From positions 2,191,231 through 2,255,230 of the forward strand of contig NZ_CP037422.1 of NCBI RefSeq assembly GCF_007748175.1: a stretch of DNA of 64,000 nt. Direction: 5' to 3'. The first letter of the stretch is position 1; each line of letters starts with the position of its first letter. The notes beneath the pieces are model-generated. The model searched no databases. It was not told the origin of the DNA and was given only the letters and a program-made list of their open reading frames with translations. Below are positions 28,137-35,405 of this stretch, one piece after another. This DNA is from Gimesia aquarii. Its GTDB lineage: Bacteria; Planctomycetota; Planctomycetia; Planctomycetales; Planctomycetaceae. Position numbers and translations under genes: made by a program.

Positions 28137-29243
28137 TCACTGAGGTGACGCATAGCGATGTGTTGGAACAGGTCTACCCGGACGAAAACTTTGAGTCTGA
28201 CGGAACTCTAAATTTGCGTTTAATGTTTTTGCACAATGCTGCAAAACGTGCGTCACCTGCTCTGTTAACGCTTCCGGATCACAGGCAACGCGTGCATTCA
28301 CAATCAGATCCAGTTCGTTTACTGTGCAGTCTGACGGTAAAGATAATTTTGGTGCGCTGTCATTGCTAATCAGATTAACAACACCATAAAATCCTTCCCA
28401 TAAACCGATCACCTTAAGGTGCGCTGTCTCGACTCCCTTTTCCTTAAATGAAATTTGCAACTGAGAAATGACGTCCAGCAATAACTGATCGAGAGAAAAC
28501 ACATTTTCAGATGTGACGCGCACGCTACTATTCAACCAGCCAAGTTCAGCTTCACCCTCTGCATAAATGTCATAATCAATGTCAAGGATCTTACTCCCAA
28601 AATCACCATCCTGTTCTAAGAACTCAACCAGTGCTTCAAACCCTTCTCCTGTGAGGGCTGATGTTCTTAAGACAGGAGTCCCGGGAAAGTGTTCATCAAC
28701 CAAAGCAGTAAGTTCATCAACATCTTCAGCTGCAAGCTCATCAATACGATTCACCAAAATCACGTCTGCTTCTTCCAGTTGTTTTTTCAGTATGTAAGCA
28801 GCTTTCGGGGAAAAGCCGGATCCTTTTTCATTTTTCAAAATCTTTTTACCATGACTGGGCTTCATGAGAACGGCATAGGGATGGATGGAAAACTCCGCAT
28901 CAAACAAGCGTTTAATAGGCTGAATCACAGTTGCTACAAGATCAGTACAGCTGCCAACCGGTTCTGCCAGAATCACATCGGGCTTCGATTTTGATCCCAA
29001 CTCTTCGATCGTCTCCATCAAAGCATCAAAATGACAGCAGAAGCAGGCCCCTGCGACTTCACCCACATGTAGACCTTGTGACCTCAAGGTATTCGTATCG
29101 ACTAAATCAGAAGCTTGATCGTTGGTAACGACTCCTACATTCAACCCCTGATCGGAATAATACTTTGCCAATCGCCCTAAGGTTGTCGTTTTTCCAGCCC
29201 CTAAAAAACCACCCACCATTATGAATTTGATTTGATGTGTCAT
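28137..29243 (-). CDS. CobW/COG0523-family GTP-binding protein
   Basis: G3E GTPase with the P-loop [11 protein letters not shown] and the metal-binding ACFCC (family form GCxCC), then [15 protein letters not shown] and the base-recognition NRID (in [10 protein letters not shown]). These proteins insert or traffic metals such as Zn or Co with GTP hydrolysis. The listed start is the ATG at 29243 (MTHQIKFI), close to the P-loop as usual; the frame extends to a GTG at 29306. The C-terminal domain lacks an obvious His-rich stretch, so the metal cannot be guessed. Probably cotranscribed with mutY. Confidence 0.88.
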   Translation of the reverse strand: MTHQIKFIMVGGFLGAGKTTTLGRLAKYYSDQGLNVGVVTNDQASDLVDTNTLRSQGLHVGEVAGACFCCHFDALMETIEELGSKSKPDVILAEPVGSCTDLVATVIQPIKRLFDAEFSIHPYAVLMKPSHGKKILKNEKGSGFSPKAAYILKKQLEEADVILVNRIDELAAEDVDELTALVDEHFPGTPVLRTSALTGEGFEALVEFLEQDGDFGSKILDIDYDIYAEGEAELGWLNSSVRVTSENVFSLDQLLLDVISQLQISFKEKGVETAHLKVIGLWEGFYGVVNLISNDSAPKLSLPSDCTVNELDLIVNARVACDPEALTEQVTHVLQHCAKTLNANLEFRQTQSFRPGRPVPTHRYASPQ

Positions 29244-29368
29244 ATTTGACTCACTCACTAATGAAATTGATTTTGAATTACTAGAATTTATACGCTCTAA
29301 ACTCACCGGTTGTAGTCTGCAATCGCACGATATACATAGTTTAGTTAAACATTCTTCAGTACAATACT

Positions 29369-30646
29369 ATGAGGATCACGAATTCCGACTTCCGATCTAA
29401 AATCCAAAACCAGCAACAAATGCTTATGAACAGTTCATCACAAGAAAAACCTGCTATTTTAGGTGGAACACCATTGTTCCCCCAAGGTCCTCCAGAGTGG
29501 CCTCTACCAAATCGCGAAGTCAATCAAATTTTACAAGAGGCACAAAAATCGGGTGTGTGGGGCAAGTATCATGGCCCTTATTCAGAACAATTACAGCGAG
29601 AACTTGCCGCACTTCATCAGACTGAAGAAGTGGTTCTTTGCTCGAGTGGAACTGTTGCCATCGAACTTGCACTGCGTGGGCTTGGAATCGGAACAGGTGA
29701 TGAAGTCATTCTCGCAGCCTATGACTTTGAAGGAAATTTCAAAAATATTTTGACAGTAGGCGCCACGCCGATGCTTGTTGATGTCAATCGCAGGAATAGT
29801 AACCTGGATATCAGCCTGCTAGAGCAAGCCGTGAGCAGCTCTACAAAATGCATTCTGGTATCTCATCTTCATGGAGGCCTGGTCCCGATGCAAGCTGTGA
29901 AGAAGCTCGCAAAAAAATGGGGAATCCCTGTCATTGAAGATGCCTGCCAATTACCTGGTGCCAACATTGAAGGACGAATTGCCGGAAGCTGGGGAGACAT
30001 CGGAGTACTTAGCTTTGGTGGTAGTAAATTATTAACAGCAGGCCGCGGTGGTGCACTATTTACGTCTTCACCCCAAATTGCACAACGAGTCAGACTTTAC
30101 TCATACCGTGGAAACGAGGCTTACCCATTGACAGAATTACAGGCAGGAATATTACTACCACAAATGAAATCGCTTCAGGAAGATAATCTAAAACGACATA
30201 AAAATGTGTTACATCTGCAGCAAAAACTGGAAGAAACATCGGGACTGGTCAGCTTTCAAAACGACGAAAGTACAAATCAAACTACCTCCTGCCCTGGCTA
30301 CTACAAATTGGGTTTCCAATATCAACCGGAGCAGTTCGCAGGTATGTCGAGAGCTCAATTTTGCCAATCGATGCAGGCCGAAGGAATCGCCCTACACCCC
30401 GGATTCAGGGCATTACACACGATTCATAGCCAAAAACGATTTAAAAAGTTTAATGAGTTACCAAGTGCCTCAGCATGCGATCGCAATCTCGTACTTTTGC
30501 ATCATCCTATTTTATTGACGGATGAAAAAAATATGGAAATCATCGTAAGAGCAACGTCGAGAATTCAAAACCACGCAGATGAGATTGTTCGAAGCGAAAC
30601 ACTTCAAGATGAACACAAAAAAAGCAACGACTATTCAATTGAATAA
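29369..30646 (+). CDS. DegT/DnrJ/EryC1/StrS-family PLP aminotransferase
   Basis: Up to 425 residues; ATGs at 29369, 29420 and 29426 are all possible, none with a clear ribosome site. The fold-type I pattern is present: CSSGTVAIELALRGLGIG near the PLP phosphate site, PVIEDACQLPGA (cofactor-stacking Asp), and SFGGSKLLTAGRGG with the Schiff-base Lys. Members transaminate keto-sugars for surface polysaccharides, LPS or aminoglycosides. No other sugar gene adjoins it. It might supply a GnnB-like step to the lipid A pathway at 13-16 kb, but nothing in the sequence shows this. The stop codon lies inside a terminator stem. Confidence 0.88.
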   Translation: MRITNSDFRSKIQNQQQMLMNSSSQEKPAILGGTPLFPQGPPEWPLPNREVNQILQEAQKSGVWGKYHGPYSEQLQRELAALHQTEEVVLCSSGTVAIELALRGLGIGTGDEVILAAYDFEGNFKNILTVGATPMLVDVNRRNSNLDISLLEQAVSSSTKCILVSHLHGGLVPMQAVKKLAKKWGIPVIEDACQLPGANIEGRIAGSWGDIGVLSFGGSKLLTAGRGGALFTSSPQIAQRVRLYSYRGNEAYPLTELQAGILLPQMKSLQEDNLKRHKNVLHLQQKLEETSGLVSFQNDESTNQTTSCPGYYKLGFQYQPEQFAGMSRAQFCQSMQAEGIALHPGFRALHTIHSQKRFKKFNELPSASACDRNLVLLHHPILLTDEKNMEIIVRATSRIQNHADEIVRSETLQDEHKKSNDYSIE

Positions 30647-30657
30647 TCGTTGCTTTT
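30620..30657 (+). terminator. Terminator with the stop codon in its stem
   Basis: An 11-bp stem (30620-30630 with 30647-30657) continues, after one mismatch, into TATTC/GAATA. It ends in TTTT. The aminotransferase stop codon (30644-30646) lies in the inner arm. It also separates the gene from the convergent tRNA. Confidence 0.8.
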
Positions 30658-30665
30658 ACTTAAAC

Positions 30666-30740
30666 TGACCCCAAGGGGATTTGAACCCCTGTTTTCGGGA
30701 TGAAAACCCGATGTCCTGGGCCTAACTAGACGATGGGGCC
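30666..30740 (-). tRNA. tRNA-Glu (anticodon UUC)
   Basis: The 75-base minus-strand sequence folds as a cloverleaf. The acceptor is GGCCCCA/TGGGGTC with discriminator A, and the anticodon stem TCGGG/CCCGA encloses loop TTTTCAT, giving UUC. The T arm is CAGGGG TTCAAAT CCCCT. It closely resembles known bacterial tRNA-Glu. The CCA end is not encoded. Confidence 0.95.
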
Positions 30741-30752
30741 GGTGAGATTAGT

Positions 30753-30780
30753 AATCTAAGGTTTCCATCGGATAAGTCAA
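30753..30780 (-). promoter_or_regulatory. Probable promoter of tRNA-Glu
   Basis: On the minus strand TTGACT (30775-30780) and TAGATT (30753-30758) are 16 bases apart. The -10 box ends 12 bases before the mature tRNA 5' end. Confidence 0.5.
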
Positions 30781-30870
30781 GCGGATCGCATTAACAGAAT
30801 CCACGTTCTCTGAAAAAACTTTTGAATACTTTACCCAAACTCGCTTGATGTTCAGAAATCAATGAAATAA

Positions 30871-30894
30871 AAAAAGCCACCCTCAGGCGGCTTT
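30871..30894 (-). terminator. Terminator after csrA
   Basis: AAAGCC (30873-30878) pairs with GGCTTT (30889-30894), with an inner CC/GG. On the minus strand the stem is followed by a T run. It lies 30 bases after the csrA stop codon. Confidence 0.7.
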
Positions 30895-30923
30895 GGTAGT
30901 ATTCAAAGATGCACAAAGCAAAG

Positions 30924-31136
30924 TTATTGCACGACTTCAGAAGTCCCATTCTCTTTGGTAGAAACTTGATTCTGCTCGTTTTGAATTGCATCATAGACTT
31001 CACTTCGATGAATGGGAACATCGCGAGGGGCTTCAATTCCCAAGCGGACTTTGTCACCGCGTATCTCAACAATCGTAATGATGATATTCTCATCAATTAC
31101 GATTTTCTCATTTTTCTTGCGCGATAAAACTAACAT
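30924..31136 (-). CDS. csrA: Carbon storage regulator
   Basis: CsrA is a dimeric RNA-binding protein that blocks or protects mRNAs at GGA sites. From the ATG at 31136 the protein has 70 residues and starts [14 protein letters not shown], the family's usual beginning. [22 protein letters not shown] contains the conserved VxLGxxAP and VxxxRxE-type RNA contacts. The longer frame from 31172 adds residues that no CsrA has. The 13-residue C-terminal tail is unremarkable. It is monocistronic. No FliW or flagellar gene is nearby. Confidence 0.95.
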   Translation of the reverse strand: MLVLSRKKNEKIVIDENIIITIVEIRGDKVRLGIEAPRDVPIHRSEVYDAIQNEQNQVSTKENGTSEVVQ

Positions 31137-31674
31137 GCCATTTTCTCTCTGAGGATGCATAATGCACCCCACGTAAATCTAAATGCAGTGTTCGCTGGTA
31201 GGTAAAACACTACTGCAATCAATGAGTATTATTACTGATTGATCACATACGGCTAGATTTTACATGCCCACATTTATACCGTCAAGAGGCTAGCGCAGCA
31301 CAACAAGGCATACACGCCCTCTTCCAGGATAGGGAGAAGTAGCATATTTTGATTTTAGGTTTAAAACTAAAAACGTAAAGTAATGATTTAAAGGCACTTA
31401 CATAAAGCATCTTGCAGTAAAGACCTAATGATACCATTCTTCACAAAAAACACTTAAATTTCGAATAAAATTTGAAATTAAGTGTTTTGTGCTATCAAGA
31501 CCCCTACAAAATCAAGAGCCAGAATGATTTTCTGGCAAGTGAGTAAGCGATATTTTCGATCTTTGATGCGATATCATTATAAACAAAAGAAGGTAAGATG
31601 CAGTTTCCGCTGAGGAGAACTGCATCTACACCACTTTGTTTACTGAGCAAGATAAAAGGCTGACAGAAAGGTGA
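31137..31674. other. Intergenic region between HU gene and csrA
   Basis: About 540 bases. It holds a terminator hairpin (31447-31488) well downstream of the HU gene and the csrA upstream region. The 185 bases between the HU stop codon and that hairpin may be a long 3' untranslated region or a small RNA. No open frame is convincing. Confidence 0.5.
31447..31488. terminator. Bidirectional A/T-flanked hairpin
   Basis: AAAACACTTAA (31447-31457) pairs with TTAAGTGTTTT (31478-31488), extended inside by TTTC/GAAA after a one-base bulge. It is the likely end of the HU transcript, and could end a small RNA. Confidence 0.65.
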
Positions 31675-32001
31675 TTAGACCATTTCTTTCAGTGCTTTGA
31701 GAGGCCGTACTTTGACGACATTCCGTGCAGGCTTTGCAGCAACCTGCATCATTTCGCCAGGCTTGAATGGATTAGGGCGTGTTGTCGCCTTGGTTGCTGG
31801 CTTTCGCTGAACTTGGATTTTCAGAAGACCTGGCATATTGAAGACACCCGGACCACGTTTCCCAATATTCTTGGAAATCAAATCACTTAAGCTATCGAGA
31901 ACACTTGTTACTTCTTTCTTGGTGAGTCCAGAACTTTCAGCTAGTGCATTGAGGATCTCTGTTTTGGTAAGTGGCTTATCTTTAGTAGCCTTTGCTGCCA
32001 T
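31675..32001 (-). CDS. HU/IHF-family DNA-binding protein
   Basis: This 108-residue protein starts at the ATG at 32001, six bases after AGGAG. The HU helical half is seen in TKTEILNALAESSGLTKKEVTSVLDSL. The DNA-binding arm region is altered: GPGVFNMPGLLKIQVQRKPATKATTRPNPF instead of the usual G-x-F-x-x-x-x-R-x-x-R-x-G-x-N-P. TRPNPFKPGEMM still fits the R-N-P-x-T-G-E tip. The basic N-terminus (AAKATKDKP) and the C-terminal extension are longer than in E. coli HU (90 residues). Probably a nucleoid protein. Confidence 0.9.
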   Translation of the reverse strand: MAAKATKDKPLTKTEILNALAESSGLTKKEVTSVLDSLSDLISKNIGKRGPGVFNMPGLLKIQVQRKPATKATTRPNPFKPGEMMQVAAKPARNVVKVRPLKALKEMV

Positions 32002-32413
32002 TGTGAACTCCTGATACTGGAATTTGAAAATGAAAGAAGTGGGGGGCCACCTCGTCATAGTGAGTTGTAATAATGTTTTCAGCCTGAGAAATCACTAAAA
32101 CTCTCTCATGGCCAAGCGTAAGTAAAGTGATCTTAATTCTAAAAGTCAATGTGTTTGTCCCTATTTTTTAGGACTTTTTGCTATTTCCACCGAAATTATT
32201 TTTTTTGCCGTGTCATTTAATTATTCCTCTGGGATAATAAAACTCTGGCTTTTATTGATGGAATATTCAAAATTCGACTGTTGATGAATCCCATTTTTTA
32301 TAGGCATGCTCTTCCAACAGAGTGAAAATGAACGAAATATTTTTCAGCGAAAGTGAAAGATAAAAACAAAAAGCCCGACGGAACCGGGGACACTGAAACA
32401 GGGAGTCTCCCTA
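32002..32413. other. Divergent region, HU gene / response regulator
   Basis: About 410 AT-rich bases with both upstream regions. I see no repeats, RNA or strong promoter pair. Confidence 0.4.
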
Positions 32414-32977
32414 ATGGCTACGAATGAAACTCGCTTTGATATGACATCTTCGATCGTCAATCACATTCTTGTTGTGGACGACGAACAGGATACCGCCTTA
32501 TTTCTCAAAAAGCTGCTAGAGGAACATGGCTACCATGTAACAATAGCAAAAGACGGCGGACAAGCCCACTCATCATTCAGTATGCATAAACCTGATTTTG
32601 TGATTCTAGATTTAATCATTCCTCACGAAAGTGGTTTTGAAATCTGTGAACGGATGAAACAAAAAGAAAGTGATGTTCCCATCCTCATTTTGACTGCAAT
32701 TGACTCTCCAGAATCACGTCAATTAGCAAAACGAGTTGGTGCGGATGGTTATCTGTTGAAACCGTTTAACCCGGATGAATTACTGGAAATGATCAAAGAG
32801 ATTTCAAATGAAGTCTGGGAACATGATCACCTCGATTCTTCCAAGGAAGACCTAGATGAACGAATTCATTTCTACTGTCCCTGTGGTAAAAAACTAAAAG
32901 TTCGCGTTAAACATAGAGGGCGTACGATGACATGTCCCTCATGTCAAGAAGCACTTGTGGTTCCTCTGCATGATTAA
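32414..32977 (+). CDS. Response regulator with C-terminal zinc ribbon
   Basis: 187 residues; GGGAG precedes the ATG. The receiver domain (about 16-132) has the acidic pair in VVDDE (22-24), the phospho-acceptor Asp66 in VILDL, Thr94 and Lys116 in LLKPF. After a charged linker, the tail has two CxC/CxxC pairs: C155-P-C157 and C174-P-S-C177. This is typical of a small zinc ribbon and not of a DNA-binding winged helix. The output is thus probably protein- or nucleic acid-binding through zinc. No histidine kinase is adjacent; the FHA gene follows 116 bases later. Confidence 0.88.
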   Translation: MATNETRFDMTSSIVNHILVVDDEQDTALFLKKLLEEHGYHVTIAKDGGQAHSSFSMHKPDFVILDLIIPHESGFEICERMKQKESDVPILILTAIDSPESRQLAKRVGADGYLLKPFNPDELLEMIKEISNEVWEHDHLDSSKEDLDERIHFYCPCGKKLKVRVKHRGRTMTCPSCQEALVVPLHD

Positions 32978-33093
32978 ATCGATTCATCTTACTTCGTTTC
33001 AATAATTTTAATTAAATAATATGAAACTTAAGTTCTCAATACCTTATCATCAAAGGAAATAGGCCAACTTCAGTTTTAATTTTGAGGGCTAGT

Positions 33094-33669
33094 ATGCCAA
33101 AATTCATAATCAAAACAGGTAAGCATCAGGGGAAAACGTTAAAGCTTCCTGAAAGAGACATCACCATTGGTCGTGAGCTGGAATGCGATATTCGTATTAC
33201 TGACTCTGATGTCAGTCGTAGACACTGCCAATTAATTGTCCTCGACGAAAAAATCTCTGTGATTGATTTAAAAAGCCGTAATGGAACTTACGTTAATGAT
33301 ATCGCAATTCAAAAAGAAACACCTCTTGAGCCAGGTGCCTTGCTTCGCGTAGGCCCAATGGTATTTGAGTTAGTTGGAGCGAAAAAAGCTGTCAAAAAGC
33401 CAAGCAATTATACCCCTGATCCAGCGGATCCACCGCTTTCAGATGACGATATTTCAAGCTGGCTCTCGGAGGATACAAACAATTCAGCCGCTTCACCAGG
33501 TGACACGACGATTATCCCTACGACAAATTTCCCCCCCACGGAGTCTGATTCAACTACACCCAAACCTAAACCTAAGGAGAAAAAAGAATTCCACTCTGTA
33601 GCTGAGGAAGCGGCAGACATCATCAAAAAACACTGGGAACGCATGGCACAAAAGAGGGAAAATGAGTGA
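33094..33669 (+). CDS. FHA-domain protein
   Basis: 191 residues from the ATG at 33094 (GAGGG five bases upstream). The FHA domain covers about 5-90, with ITIGRELECDIRI, SRRHCQL and SRNGTYVND. These hold the Arg, Ser and Asn that bind phosphothreonine in the family. The remainder is an acidic and Pro-rich linker and a short charged helix (EEAADIIKKHWERMAQ). It may read the output of Ser/Thr kinases such as that at 7.9-9.4 kb. It lies in the same direction as the response regulator and rsmD. Confidence 0.9.
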   Translation: MPKFIIKTGKHQGKTLKLPERDITIGRELECDIRITDSDVSRRHCQLIVLDEKISVIDLKSRNGTYVNDIAIQKETPLEPGALLRVGPMVFELVGAKKAVKKPSNYTPDPADPPLSDDDISSWLSEDTNNSAASPGDTTIIPTTNFPPTESDSTTPKPKPKEKKEFHSVAEEAADIIKKHWERMAQKRENE

Positions 33670-33772
33670 CACTTCTCATCGTGATCAAGTCTTTATATAA
33701 TATGGGTTTAAAATAATTTTCCATCAGCGTGACTACTGAATTTCCCACCAGTTTTATTGAAACGACAGAGCA

Positions 33773-34357
33773 GTGCGTATTATAGCAGGTAAATATCGTC
33801 GGCGTAAATTACATACCAACCCAGGCCAAACAACACGCCCGATTACCGACTTTGTAAAAGAAGTACTCTTTGAATGGTTGGGAGAGACCGTCAAAGAAAA
33901 GCGTGTTGCCGACATTTACGCGGGAACGGGATCACTGGGTCTAGAAGCACTCAGCAGAGGGGCCAGGAGTGTTGTTTTCATCGAACAAGATCGCAAAGCG
34001 CACCAGCTTCTCAAACGCAATGTTGAAAATATCGGCGCGGAAAAAGAAACTCTCTGCTGGAAGACCAATGCCCAACTTTCCTCCTTCCGACCAAAAAACG
34101 TTCCGGATTTTGTCCCTTTCGACATGATCTTCTTCGACCCTCCCTACAAGATGATCGATGATCTCAAACCCGGTTCGCGCTTATACGAATCGCTAGAAAG
34201 GCTGGCCCGAGATACTGTCTCTTCTGAAAACTGTAGCTTAATATTGAGAACGCCACGCGATGCTGAATTCGAATGTCCCACTCTCTGGGAACAATTCGAT
34301 CTATTACAAAAATCGAGTATGGATATTTACTTCATGAAAAAACGAGAATCCAGCTAA
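33773..34357 (+). CDS. rsmD: 16S rRNA (guanine-966-N2)-methyltransferase
   Basis: 194 residues beginning at a GTG (MRIIAGKYRRRKL, the usual RsmD opening). TRPITDFVKEVLFEWLG follows; the family norm is TRPTxDRVREALF. The SAM site is VADIYAGTGSLGLEALSRGA and the catalytic motif is FFDPPY. It methylates G966 in the 30S decoding region. The partner coaD, common next to rsmD elsewhere, is absent. It is preceded by the FHA gene and followed 48 bases later by an esterase gene on the same strand. Confidence 0.92.
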   Translation: MRIIAGKYRRRKLHTNPGQTTRPITDFVKEVLFEWLGETVKEKRVADIYAGTGSLGLEALSRGARSVVFIEQDRKAHQLLKRNVENIGAEKETLCWKTNAQLSSFRPKNVPDFVPFDMIFFDPPYKMIDDLKPGSRLYESLERLARDTVSSENCSLILRTPRDAEFECPTLWEQFDLLQKSSMDIYFMKKRESS

Positions 34358-34405
34358 AAGCGGGAACCAATCGCCCATTCCGGTCAAAAAACGAGGTCAG
34401 AATCA

Positions 34406-35326
34406 ATGACAGATAAATCTTTTTTCAATACTTGGTCTTGGATGATTTGTGTGTTGTCAATCATGTATCTGGCATTATTCAACGCGATGGCATTTTCTGA
34501 ACAGCAGCCTGTCCTCCAGAAATTCAAAACCATTCGGAACATTCCCTATGACACAACAATTAAACTAGGAAAGCATTTTAAGAGTCTGGATTTATATACA
34601 CCAGCATCAGGAAAAAATCATCCCATTGTCATTTGGGTACATGGTGGAGGCTGGAAAATTGGTGACAAACGTGGCGTAAATAACAAACCGCAATTCTTTA
34701 CCGACCATGGTTTCATTTTAGCCAGCATTAATTATCGACTTTATCCACAAGCCACATACGATCAACAGGCACAGGATGTTGCAGAAGCAATTTATTGGGT
34801 CCAAGAACACGCCAAAAAGTATGGAGGTAATGCGGATCAAATTTTCCTCATGGGACATTCAGCGGGAGCTCATCTCGTCGCCTTGGTTTCCACAAATCCC
34901 GCTTATCTCAAAAGAGAGTCGCTTTCGCTGAAATCAATTAAAGGAACCATTTTACTGGATGGTGCCGGTTATGATATTTCGGAACGAATCAGGACCGCTG
35001 GCCCGACTGCAAAAAAGCTCTATACAACAATATTCGGAACTGATGAGAAAACGTGGAAAACGGCGTCGCCCATCACTTATATACACGAAAAGCAATCCAT
35101 TCCCCCTTTTTTAATCGTGCATGTTGCTGAAAGAGCAGAATCCAGGCGTCAGTCTGAAAGTCTGGAGAAAAATTTGAGATCAAAGGGAATTTCCTCGAAA
35201 TTGGTCTCTGCGCAAGGAAAAACTCATCTCACAATCAACCGAGAAATTGGGCTATCAGATGATGTTCCCACTCAGAAGATCTTAGAATTTTTGAAAAACG
35301 TACGAAAGCCTTCAGAAGACAAATAG
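34406..35326 (+). CDS. Secreted alpha/beta-hydrolase (BD-FAE/HSL-like esterase)
   Basis: 306 residues; GAGG precedes the ATG. The N-terminus has a hydrophobic export signal (WMICVLSIMYLALFNAMAF). The oxyanion motif HGGGW and the nucleophile elbow GHSAGAH are present. A late Asp/His region (VHVAERAESR, GKTHLTIN) could complete the triad. This architecture belongs to the BD-FAE/hormone-sensitive-lipase group, which cleaves acetyl or feruloyl esters on polysaccharides or small esters. Substrate not determinable. Confidence 0.87.
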   Translation: MTDKSFFNTWSWMICVLSIMYLALFNAMAFSEQQPVLQKFKTIRNIPYDTTIKLGKHFKSLDLYTPASGKNHPIVIWVHGGGWKIGDKRGVNNKPQFFTDHGFILASINYRLYPQATYDQQAQDVAEAIYWVQEHAKKYGGNADQIFLMGHSAGAHLVALVSTNPAYLKRESLSLKSIKGTILLDGAGYDISERIRTAGPTAKKLYTTIFGTDEKTWKTASPITYIHEKQSIPPFLIVHVAERAESRRQSESLEKNLRSKGISSKLVSAQGKTHLTINREIGLSDDVPTQKILEFLKNVRKPSEDK

Positions 35327-35405
35327 GCTAAGGGGAGACACAGTGATTCAAAACTCTAGACCAAGCCAAATCGTCCGAGAGTATCAATCATTTTTCGGTT
35401 TCGGA

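Noticed and set aside
29369..30646. Assigning the DegT aminotransferase as GnnB of the lipid A pathway
   Set aside because: It is 14 kb away from lpxA, not in an operon with it, and the family has many other sugar substrates.
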